Source: Viscum album (lineage: Eukaryota; Streptophyta; Magnoliopsida; Santalales; Viscaceae). Taken from it: a stretch of DNA of 64,000 nt. Position numbers and translations under genes: made by a program. This document shows positions 48,818 to 59,367 of this stretch, one piece after another; within the stretch, counting starts at the first letter, position 1; each line of letters starts with the position of its first letter. The notes beneath the pieces are model-generated. The model made no database searches. It worked only from the letters and a program-made list of their open reading frames with translations, and was not told where the DNA came from. Location: NCBI GenBank assembly GCA_963277665.1, contig OY728165.1, forward strand, positions 1,151,122,050 to 1,151,186,049, given 5' to 3'.

Positions 48818-50415
48818 TATTGAGTGAATAAGTTTTCCTTAGTAATTTTCCATTCCTCTTGTTTTGAAAATCACAAACACTCTATCTTAATGAAAATTTC
48901 TTTTCCCCTATGTTTTATCTTGATAAATGAAATTTTCCTTAAGAAAATTTTCTGTCATCATGAAAATTTTATCGTTACCTTATTTTCGTTATTCATGGCA
49001 TAATTCCTCTAAACCTAACTCATTTTCTTTCTATGTATAAAATTCGGTTTCATATCTAAAACCTCGGAATCTTATAAATACTTAGTTATAGAGAATTCTT
49101 TTTTAGGATCTGAATTCATATGAATACAGACTATGATCTTTCTGAGTTCAGACTCCCAATTTCATGAATTCATACTTTGAACACTCAAAGTTTAGACTCT
49201 AAATTCTATGAATTCATATTCATAATTATTTTGAATTTCGTCTCCGAAATTTCTGAGTTCAGTCTCCTGAATTCTATAGAATTCCGGTTATGAATTATTT
49301 TGAAGTTAGAATCCAAATATTTATGTATTATAGACACCGAATGGTTTTTGGTCAGACTCCAAAATTTTATTTTTCCTTACATTTAGAAAAACGCTTTTGG
49401 TTAAGCAACAATGTTTTTACTTACTCTTTTTTGAGTTATACAATGATGTCGTGCATTCTGTTATTTACTAACCACTATTTAAGTGACACGTATACAGGTC
49501 CCTCCAAAATTGAAGGAAAAATATGACTATTGGAGGAGGGAGCCAACCGTTGAAGATGTGCCTATAAATAAGAGCTCATTTGAATGAGCTCAAAACTTTT
49601 GGACAACTGATGAACTGATAGATCTATGACTCTAAATATTAAATTTTGCTGAAGTTATTTATAGAGAGAGACTCTCATTCGTTGTGCGTATTGAACCTCT
49701 TGTTAATAATATCTTCGTTTGACTCCAAATGTTGGTGAGTACATTCGAGGGTTCCGGGGATAGGAAGATAGAGGTGCCGACTACCTTGAAGTTCTGGTGC
49801 TTGTAGGGATAACAAGACAGAATCTGATATTCAAATCAAGGGCTTTACTTGCTGTGGGTAAAACAAAATTTCTTGAAAGTATAAATCAAGGGACTATTAT
49901 CCAAGGTTGTTGGATACCCTACTCTTTGGGATAAAATATTTATATACTTGTTACTTCTATTTTTTCAAGTTTGTTTTCCATTGTATTTTTATTGATAAGG
50001 AAAGTATAACTATCTTATACTTTCTTATACTTGTACTCTGATTAAAAAGGATTCTATATGCTTTAAGGTAGAATCTTTGTTTTTGTAAACTTTTGTTAAG
50101 TTTCATTTCTGGAACCACATTTCTGGGATCTCATTTTTTCGGAACAGCATTTCCAGAATCTAGTATGTTTGTAAAACTTGTTTCATTTCGGGAACCACAT
50201 TTCTAGAATCTCATTTTCTGAACTACATTTCCAGAATAAATCATGTTTGTAGAACAAAGATGTTTTTTGAATTTATATTTTTTGACTTTGTTAAACATTA
50301 GCATCTTTAAAAGAGCCAAATTAATTTTTTAAATTATACAATTCAGACCCCTCTTGTATATTGAGCATCTATATGATTATTCTGATACTAAAATCAGTAT
50401 CCATTCTAACTTACA
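48818..50415 (+). repeat. 3' LTR of the Sirevirus element
   Basis: It begins TATTGAGTGAATAAGT, where the terminal G has changed to A compared with the 5' copy, and ends CTTACA. A TATA box (TATAAATA, 49,563-49,570) sits in the same context as in the 5' LTR. The cluster of TTCnnGAA-like repeats is at about 50,105-50,240. Mutation of the TG end would itself hinder integrase processing. Confidence 0.9.
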
Positions 50416-50745
50416 CTCCCTCTAAGTGACATGGCGCCTTACCCACCCCACCTTCACTGACCCCTCATCTCCTCTTCTCAGTGGTGATCCCTAACACCCA
50501 TGACCTATGTCACCCCAAGCACAAGACCCTTTACTATCATGGACATGACTCCCATGACCCTCCCCTCTCTGACCTCCCCTTTGGTTGGCTCTCCAGTAAA
50601 ATAACCCAAAATCCTCTGACCTCCCTCACACAATATTGGTTCCCCTCTTCGTCAGCAACACATCCACCCCCACTCCACCGAGCTCCCTATACCATTCTCA
50701 GATCCCTTCCTTGGTGGAAAAATAGACCCCACTAAACATTTCATC
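50416..50745. other. C-rich patch of unknown origin
   Basis: About 330 bases rich in C and short CC/CCC runs on the plus strand, sharply different from the AT-rich surroundings. It includes an 84-codon open frame at 50,481-50,735 (MVIPNTHDLCHPKHK ... LPWWKNRPH), proline-, histidine- and serine-rich, with no domain I recognise. It lies exactly between the copia element and the CACTA region. It may be a captured host fragment, part of the CACTA 5' end, or target-site DNA. Confidence 0.4.
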
Positions 50746-52290
50746 ATCCTCACCCTAATATTATAATTTTTTGGAATTAGATGGGGAATCATGGGAGATT
50801 GAAATAGTATATAAATTATTTATTTATTAATTATACATTACTTATATATGCTGTTTTGGTTTATATTGTGTTATGTGGACTTTTCAGTTAGTTTTTGGGA
50901 TTTATAATAATAATTCATTTTGGTTATGTTATATTAAATTAAAAAATAAATTTTTACAATATATGTCAGTTTTGGAATGTAGATCGTTCATAATTTTGTG
51001 GTATTTATTTGATATTAATAAACAACACATTGTTATATATATGTTAATGGCTCAATTTTTTTATGGATACATAATTGATGTAATTTTACAATACATGACC
51101 AATTGGAGGCATTGTTTGGGGTCAAACATGGTTTCTTCAGCAACCATAACATGTTGTCTACTGATAAAAGCCTTGAAAATGTGATTTTATAACCTTTTAA
51201 AATTTAGCAGAATTCTATATTTTTTCCCGCATATATGAGTAATCATTAACTTTAATAAAATCAATTGAACCAAAAAAATTATTTATGTGTTTTTTACATG
51301 CGTGATAATCAATTATTTATTATAGTAACTGGAACAACCATCATAGTTTCATTGATTTTATTTTAACTAACATGATTTTTAATAAAACTAATTATAGCGT
51401 GAATTTTTTTTTTGAATTAAATGAAATTTTTTATCATTTAATTTTAAAATCACACAAGACATTATTAAAATTTATGTTTACATATTTCTTTTTATGTTTA
51501 TCTCAAATATAAGGAACATCTTATTAGATTTTATGTGAATAGAGTTGATTTATATAATTCATGGAGAAACATGAAGTTATAGTAAACCAATTCAATATAA
51601 GAAAGAAATATAAAGATTAATATATTTAATATTTATAAAATACTGTGATATCAAAATAAGGAATATTTTGGATTCATATTTTTAAAGGTGTGCTCCTGGT
51701 CTAAGTGAGATCATGGTAAATGGTTCAAAAATTGATAAATGTTTCTAGATTTATAGAGGAATTAACACTTTGTATTTAAATAAAATAATGTATAGTACAC
51801 CATTATATTTTATTTGATTCATCTCATTCATCTATTTTTGTGTAAAATAATAATTTACTTGATTTTTGTATATATATTAGAATTTTTTTTGAAAAATTTC
51901 ATTATTAGATAAATCTTATTTTCCTTTATAGTTTTTATGAAAGAATAAATGGTGATGTTAGGATACAATAAATTTTAATTTTTCTTGTTTGATTAAACAT
52001 TTATATCTTTATATCTGAATGTAAATGTATAATAAAATCCAATATGTATAAATAAAAATAATATTAATTTAACTTGAAACATGTCTTGATATGCCAAGGG
52101 TTTGGATTAATATTAAGATTATGCAATTGAAAACCATCCAATGGATGGTAGAATAAAATATTTGTGTATTGATTGAAAAATGGAAAGATGGTTGAATAAA
52201 AATAATGTATATTTTAATTTTATATTGAAATAGTTTCATTCTCGATATGTATGTTGGATAAGGCATGGTGAATCAATGTTTATAGAAAGG
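50746..52290. other. 5' part of the CACTA region, unassigned
   Basis: AT-rich. An open frame of 103 codons (50,873-51,184) is hydrophobic and unrecognised, probably chance. The left terminal inverted repeat of the CACTA element should lie here or have been removed. CACTAAACA at 50,727 is the only CACTA near the left edge and is unconvincing. Confidence 0.35.
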
Positions 52291-52329
52291 GAGAACAATG
52301 AAAATAAAATCAATGATATACAATGTGAC

Positions 52330-54050
52330 CCGGTATAGGAAACTTCAGTTAAAAAATTTTAAAATGACATATAAGGCTTTAATGAATACAATTTCAATGG
52401 TTTTAATAGATCAACAAAATATTCCGTTAATCATGAGAAGGTTAATCATGCTCAGAAATTCAGTTACCAAAAAAATAATTTTTATAAATTTGTTGAAGAT
52501 GGACAATAAGAAATGTATAAATAGTATCCCATGTATTTGAAGTTCTCTTTTTCTACATATGTTTTATCTTATAATGTGTCAATATAGATTGACTAGTAAT
52601 TAAATTTAAATTATTTTAGAGTTCATTCTTGACACATTTAGTGAATCTAAGATCCCCACAACATTCTATGAGGTGAATAATGTCATCTTCAACCAAGGAA
52701 ATGATTATAAAAAGATACATGCATTACCTAGTGATTTTATTCATAATTATGGATAAGATTATGATAATGTATAATGCACAATATTTCATAAAATAATAAG
52801 TAATTCAATGAACAATTGTGAGAGTTTATGTTAACACAACCCTAGAAAGAAATTTAAGAAAAAAATACTACAAAGGTATTATGATAAATTACTCTAAAAA
52901 CATGATTGCAATGATTATTCATGTCATATAATACTACAGATTTCATGATGTGGAATTCATGTTATAGTAATAATCTCTTGATGAGACATCCAAAATATTC
53001 AACATCTGTGAGGTTTTTTTCTTCGTTGTATCCGTATTTCTCTTTGGATCCTAGTAATGTTTGTTTGGGATTGGATTTGGATGGTTTTAAACCATTTTTT
53101 ATATTAAGTAATAATTATAGCATTTTCCAATGGTTTTGATCCACTGTAATTGACCTCCACATATGTGAATAAATAATACATCTTTCATTAATTAGATTTT
53201 TATTCTTAAAAAAAATTCTTGGAAATTATTTTGATGTATGCCTTAAATTTCTAATCAAATAATTATGAATATTATTGAACAATTAAGTGGAAAAATATGA
53301 TTCTATAATGAGATAACTATTCAAAATGAAAGATTATTTAATGTAAACAATTTTTGACTTTTATATAATAGGAAATTTATCTATTTGCATCACTCGTGAT
53401 AGCTTGTGTTGTTTGGTTTTAAATTTTTATTTTTAACCTAAATGATTACCTCATATAATAAAATGGTGTTTTAGGTTTAATCATTAATTTGTTGATGATT
53501 TTAAAAAAATATTGTTTATTAAGGCACAATTTAATTGAGATATTGAATTTATAAATTAAATGAACATATTATCTGGTTGATAAATCTTGGTACAATTAAT
53601 GAATGTCACTGAAAAATCTGGAAAATGAAATCAGTTTAAATAAGGGGATAAAAGGTATGATGTATACTATCCGAAGAAACTGGAACACAATAATGGAAAA
53701 ATAGTTTATAGTTTCTAAAAAAACTTATTTCTGTTTAATTTGATAAATCATAATCATGACGTAACACATGTGGTAAATAATGTCTATCGGAATGCAATTT
53801 TTACTGTGCATAATGTCTAGGGTAAAGTGAAGGATCCATGTAATGATCATAAATATTTGAAGTTAATGAACATATAGCTTGGTTTATGGAAAATACAAAT
53901 AGAAAGTATCCTATGGATTTTTTTACAATGAAAATCTTGAGAAATATGTATTACATAGAATTATAACGAATATAAAAGATCCTGGTGGTTATTCAAGTAA
54001 CACATCACAATCAGTTGACTTGAAACATAAAAAGTTACATGGATTGAAAA
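52330..54050 (+). pseudogene. TNP2: TNP2 transposase, catalytic (Transposase_21-like) portion
   Basis: Successive blocks can be followed over 1.7 kb. They are LEFILDTFSESKIPTTFYEV and YKKIHALPSDFI (52,617-52,735, the FYEAK...YxxIHACxNDC region); LLMRHPKYSTS, FSSLYPYFSLDPSNVCLGLD, GFKPF, NNYSIF (52,979-53,134, the RHPADxxAW...DPRNVRLGLxSDGFNPF...SYSMWP region); VEKYDSIM and IGNLSI (about 53,290-53,395, the TYDA...YGNLSGW region); NVYRNAIFTVHNV, stop, GKVKDP (about 53,784-53,840); and KDPGGYSSNTSQSV...KKLHGLK (about 53,968-54,045). TNP2 cuts and joins the element ends. Many stops and frameshifts are present. Confidence 0.88.
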
Positions 54051-54419
54051 TTTAGGAATAAAATATTATAATTGAGAATTTTTTTGTTTTTTATTTGCAT
54101 AATTTTTTACCTAAAAAAGTAACAAGTTGTGTTTTTCAAATTTTATAGAGATATTTAGGAAAAAACTCTAATTCCATCCAAACTTTATAAACATAAATAA
54201 TCAATTGTTTTGACACTAAGTCATTGGGAGTTTTTTATTTTCGAATTTATTCCTCACAGTCAAGATTCATTTGTCTGCTTGTTTTTTTGATGAATCTAAT
54301 CACATTATAAATACAAATTATTGATATATATATAAAAGTTTGAGGTATGTTGGTATTTTTTGGGGTGAATTCGATTTTATCAAAGCATTGTTTAAATTTT
54401 ATTATTATGATTATTTTTT

Positions 54420-55440
54420 CCAACAGGTACCTAGGTCATTTGAAATCATATGTGAGGAATAAAGATCAACTATAAGGCTCTATTTAATAAGGTCACATTG
54501 TTGAGAGGCGATGGAAGTTATATACGATGTATATGTATTATATTGAGAATAGAGTGAATTTTTCTAGATGTGCTCACGACATCTCTACAAATTTTAGTTC
54601 AGAAAATAGATTGTCAGTATTTTGAACTATAGGAAGACCAATTGAAAAGTATGGAAAATTTCACCTAATAGAATTTGAGTTTCTACAAGAACATATATCG
54701 ATGATAATCAATAGTGTTATTTTAGATCCATTTATTGATGTATTGTGACTTTAAATAAATAGATGACTAAGCGGTCGAGCTCAAAATGAGTTGTAATTAA
54801 AAAACAATGTTAATAAAGAGATTTTTGAATGGTTCTCCATCTTGTAAGTATATAATCATATTTATATTATTAACTTTTGGTCATTTTTTCTATCTATAAA
54901 GTAACATATTATATATATATATATATTTTAGGCAATGAATGTTGAAAATTTAGGAAAAATATCGAATGATTTGATTTTTCTTTCTCGAGGTACTCTAAGG
55001 ATGGATACAAGATTAAATGCCTATAATATTCATTGATTGTGTTTTTATACAATTTACTATGAATAATACTTGAAAACTAAAAATAGTAAGGTATTTACAT
55101 TTGTAGAGGTTTGATACTATGTTGATATAATTGATATAATGGATGTAAACTATCACGGATAGTATTCAGTTTTCTTATTCAAATGCATGTGGGTCAATAT
55201 TGACTATGGTATAATAAATGATTCATTATATTTTAATTCTAACAAATTCTCTCACTTGATGGATACTAGTCATCATAGAGATCATGATCCATTTATCTTG
55301 GATTCACAAGTGTAGATGGTTTATTATATGGATGAAGAAATACATGAATCTTGGAGTTTTTTTGTAAACTTAAAGAGGAGATACTTATATGATATGGCTG
55401 ATGAAGACCAATTGGTTCTTTATGATATTTATCCTCATCA
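54420..55440 (+). pseudogene. TNP2: TNP2 transposase, C-terminal (DUF4218/DUF4216-like) portion
   Basis: RYLGHLKSYVRNKDQL (54,427) matches the RYMKxLKxYVRN block of the DUF4218 part. STNFSSENRLSVF...IGRPIEKYGKFHLIEF (about 54,583-54,680) follows its usual continuation. From about 55,100 the frame reads DIIDIMDVNYHG, stop, YSVFLFKCMWVNID, NKFSHLMD, DPFILDSQV, stop, MVYYMD and YLYDMADEDQ. This follows the DUF4216 path (D-I-I-E-L-x-Y, F-R-C-D-W, PFVFASQVEQVFYV, DLYDM). The region between 54,050 and 54,420 is unreadable and may hold an intron. Confidence 0.85.
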
Positions 55441-55699
55441 ACCAAAAAATGTTGAATTTTTTTCTTGATAATATATAAATGATAGAACATCTAAGGGAGG
55501 GTGAAAATGATGGTCTTATCACAATAGAGGATGATAACAATGAAGATAATGAAGACAATGATAATTTAATGTATAAATTGGTAATGAAATAATATTAAAA
55601 TTTATCATTGATAAGTGTTTGTTCATAGATAAATTATTCTAGTTATTATTATATTTAATTTTTTTTTTCATATATATTTAATGTACCTTAAATATTTTA

Positions 55700-56330
55700 A
55701 ATGCAAGATTGCTATGAACAGAAAAATCTGGATTCTAGCTGATCAACATCTCAGAGTATACCACCACTACTAACGTCAGCTATGGACCTTAGTGATTTCA
55801 TTGTACCGGAGACCACAATTGAGCCATTTGTTTCTCCAAATTTCATTATAATCCCACCATATGATTCACCTCCTACAATACAAAAGATGGTGACCCCAAT
55901 ATCTAGGTGATATTGGTGGGATACCATTACAAGTAAGTGTGCCATTTTAAAAAAAAACCAATATTTTATTAATTTATTAATGTATTTTTCAAGCAGATAA
56001 AGTCACTCTAGAAGGGATACAAATACGACCACAACAGAAGTATGGAAACTAAATGAATTCAAGATTATCATTCCATTTTCTGAGTTTATGGTGACTATAT
56101 TTGATGTTTCCAGAATATGTGGGCATATTATTGGGTATCTATCTTATGATACAGTGATATTTCCCATTAATTTAATATATTGGAGTCACATTACTACATA
56201 ATGGATAAATGAGGTCTTTTTTACTAAATTTAAGGTGTTATTAATTTAATATTCTATTATAACTAATTTATCAGACATGGGTTTATTTTTTGAAATTATT
56301 ATAATGGTTTATGTTGTTTATATATATATA
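55700..56330 (+). pseudogene. tnpA-like second gene of the CACTA element
   Basis: After TNP2 a new coding stretch begins around 55,700. The frame near 56,037-56,230 reads KWKLNEFKIIIPFSEFMVTI, GHIIGYLSY and YWSHITT, stop, WINEVF. This resembles the region in plant CACTA second genes (Transposase_24 type) where N-x-x-G-Q-x-x-G, a hydrophobic stretch and a W-K-x-V-P block occur. This protein normally binds subterminal repeats. The match is weak-to-moderate and position supports it. Confidence 0.45.
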
Positions 56331-56556
56331 TTTAAATATTGATTTCCCACAAAATTTTTCACACCCATGGACATTGTAAAGAACACACACAATATCCATA
56401 CAAAAATATGACACTTCTATATAGAAAAAATGAATTTTGAGTTATACTAACCACATATCAAGTCATATTGACCAGTGATTGAATCATACACATCAAAATT
56501 AAATTAGAAACTTCCATCCATATGTTTGAATACAATATGATCTATTTTTCTCAATT

Positions 56557-58150
56557 TCTATTAGTTGAAAAATAATTAATGGTATTAAAACAATTAAAAA
56601 CACGTATTTGTGTTCAAAACTAGCAAAATAAAAATCAGAAATACATTAAATAAGAGGAAAATAAACGTAATTTTAATTATGAAATCTTGGAACCAACAAC
56701 ACATAATTCCAAATAATGTTTCCCTAGTTATGGATGTAAAGGTATTTGTAGTGTTTAAAAACACTAAACGCGTTTGGAAACGTAAAAACTAGAGAAATGA
56801 TGTGAGATTATCATAAAATAAGTGCTTAATTATCTTAGATATAATTTTAAAATATAGGAACAGATGGAATGTTAATATGATTAATGGTTTTCCCATTATG
56901 TTCATATATGGGTTTTAGTGTTTTTGGAACATTCAAAACCAGGAAAATGATATTGGATTATCGTGAAATCATGGGTAAACCACTGTAGATATATTTCTGA
57001 AATGTAGGGACTGATGGTATGTCATTCTAAATGAGGATTTTCTAGTTGTTACCATAATTTCATTTTTAGTGTTCTAAAACTCTACAATGTAAATGGAAAA
57101 GTCAAAACTAGAAAAATGACACAGGATTTTCAATAAATTAGGGGAAACCCACCATATATTTAATTTTTATGTTTTTGGTACAGATGAAAAGTCATTCAGA
57201 ATGGCAGTTTTTCAAATAATGCTATAATTGTTTTGGGGTTTCAAAACACTACATTATGTGTGGAATGGTCAAAAAATAAATAAACTATATTTTCATAAAA
57301 TGAGGAGAAAACTACATTATAATAAATTTATAAATGAAGTAACAAACAAAACATCTTTCTGAATGGTGGTTTCCCAATTATGGCAATAAACACATTTTTA
57401 GTGTTCTAAAACACTAAAATAAGCATAGAAGAGTAAAAAATGAATGAAGCCATATATATATGTGAAATCATATTGAAACTGACATAGAAATAATTTTCAA
57501 ATATTGAAATTGAGGTAATTTCATTCTAAATGATAGTTTTCCCGTTATGGCCAGGAATACATTTTTGGAGTTTTAAAACACTAAAATGTGCATAGAATAG
57601 TCAAAACTAGGAAACTTTGTTTGGATTGTCTGGAAATTTTGGGAAAAACACAATATTATTTTTTAAATGATGGAGCCAACGTTATTCATTCAGAGTGATG
57701 GTTTTTCTATTATAGATGTAAACACATTTTTAGTGTTTTAAAACACAAAAACCTTTTTAGAATAGTTAAAACTAGAAAAATGCTGTCATGATTCCTTGAA
57801 ATTAGAAGACAACCACCATATATTTAATTTTAAAATATATGAAATGATAGCTATACATTCCAAATGATATTTTTCTTGTTATGGTCATAAACATGTTTTT
57901 AGTGTTTTGATACAATAAAGAGAGCATAGAACGGTCGAAAATAAACAAAAAATGCCAGATTTTCCTAAAATAGGGGGAAACAACTATACATTTAATTGTG
58001 AAATATAGGAACTAAAAAAACTGAATATTGAATGATGGATTTCTAATTATGGACATAAATTTATTATAGGGTTTTAAAACACTATAATGTGTGTGGAACT
58101 ATCGAAACCATTGTAAATAACCTCAAATTGATGTGAAATCATTTTACACC
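56557..58150. repeat. tandem array, about nine 165-base units, inside the CACTA element
   Basis: A TTATGG-ATAAACA-TTTTTAGTGTTTTAAAACACTAAAA-type core recurs with block starts at about 56,722, 56,892, 57,041, 57,212, 57,373, 57,541, 57,704, 57,873 and 58,041, spacing 149-171 bases. A very degenerate unit may begin at 56,557. Each unit continues with a GTCAAAACTAGAAAAATG-like stretch, a TTTTCATAAAAT...GGGAAA part, ATATTTAATTTTAAAATATAGG and a GTCATTCTAAATGATGGTTTT part. The centre of several units is a palindrome, TAGTGTTTTAAAACACTA, holding TAGTG and CACTA facing outward from a common axis. Confidence 0.88.
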
Positions 58151-59160
58151 CACCACTTAGTTGTTTTTTAATTATAGATAATGTTGTGATATTTAAATAT
58201 TTAAACTCTCTTTATTAAATAAATTTCATGAACACTATACATCACTTTAAAAATAAATAAAAATATTTACTTGTACCTCTTCAGTTTCAAGCATTGAATC
58301 TTATTATAAATAAGTATGTTTCTATTTAAAATGTGTTTTTCATTATATTTTATTTTTTTATCCTAAAATTCCATCTATTTGATTTACAAAATAACTAATA
58401 TTATGTGAATAATTCATAATATACTTTATTTCATTTCTCTTTCAAATTTCATTTCCTAAATATTATTGTTTTCATTATAGGTGTTAGATATTGGCAATAG
58501 GAAGAAGGTTGACCATTCCAATCCATGAAATTTTTCAGAAGGTAGTCCCTATAGTTTCTAGTTTCCTCTGTTTGTAAATTTTTTTTTCAATTATTCTACT
58601 ATAACTCTGATTTATTATGTTTAGTTTTATGTTTTATTTCATTTTATTTTGCAGCTAATGAGAGGGCGTGGTCAGTTATAGTTGATGGGATGATGTGCTA
58701 GTAGAATGATGTAGTGTAGGTTGTGACATGAATGCATATTGGGTATGGGGTTTTGGTGGATATTATATATATATATATATATTGATGATCGAGGTATTAG
58801 TTGATGTATGGGGTGACTCAGACATAGGTTATAACGACTGTGGAGATTTGTTTGACTACAGATCAATGATGTATGAATGATGGGTTTTATCATAAATATA
58901 TGTTTGAGTTTATATCATGTCAGTTATTATATATTTATAGGTATCTTTAAATATTAGTTTTAAAAAATCAAAAATATATTTAGTAGTGTTTTATTGTAAC
59001 TTAAGATAAAAAATTATTATTTATGGTATTTAAAGGTGGTTTAGATTAACAATGGATTAAAATTATGACAGCTAAATTCATTGTGGTGTTAAATTTAATC
59101 TTATTCATATTACCAGTTAATATTTTTTTTAAATAACTATTACTAATTAAACAAATAATT
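58150..59160 (+). other. 3' part of the CACTA element with possible last exons
   Basis: TTTTCATTATAG before 58,480 and CATTTTATTTTGCAG before 58,655 look like 3' splice sites. The intervening GTTAGATATTGGCAATAGG and AAGGTTGACCATTCC could be a short exon of the tnpA-like gene. The open text after 58,655 is (TA)n-interrupted. Support is limited to splice-site appearance and position. Confidence 0.3.
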
Positions 59161-59367
59161 GTGGGGAAATTTTCCAAAAATGACACATAAAAAAACTACC
59201 AGAAAATAAAATAAACCACCACAAATTGACTTGTGACCAAGGAATACAAAAGGGTTTTAAGAACTAACCATTAACAATTAGGTAGCAGTTTAAACCACTA
59301 CTAGACCAATAGTGACCACCACTAACCATAGTTTTTTAGTGACTTTCCATAGGGGAATCTCATTAGT

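Larger units (their letters stand above)
38475..50415 (+). mobile_element. full-length Sirevirus-type Ty1/copia retrotransposon
   Basis: An 11.9-kb element bounded by 1.6-kb LTRs. It has a tRNA-Met primer site, gag, protease, integrase, RT, RNase H (copia order), then a third ORF region and multiple polypurine tracts. The large size, the long gag with a coiled coil, the env-position ORF and the repeated AAGGGGGAG tracts are known features of the Sirevirus (SIRE1/Maximus) genus. All ORFs are broken by stops and indels. The LTRs differ by roughly 15% in stretches compared by eye. The flanks ATACC (38,470-38,474) and CTCCC (50,416-50,420) are not a clean target duplication. Confidence 0.92.

Noticed and set aside
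50873..51184. 103-codon hydrophobic frame as a membrane protein
   Set aside because: Hydrophobic residues (F, I, L, Y) are what AT-rich DNA encodes by chance, and there are no family features. It is treated as noise within the CACTA 5' region.
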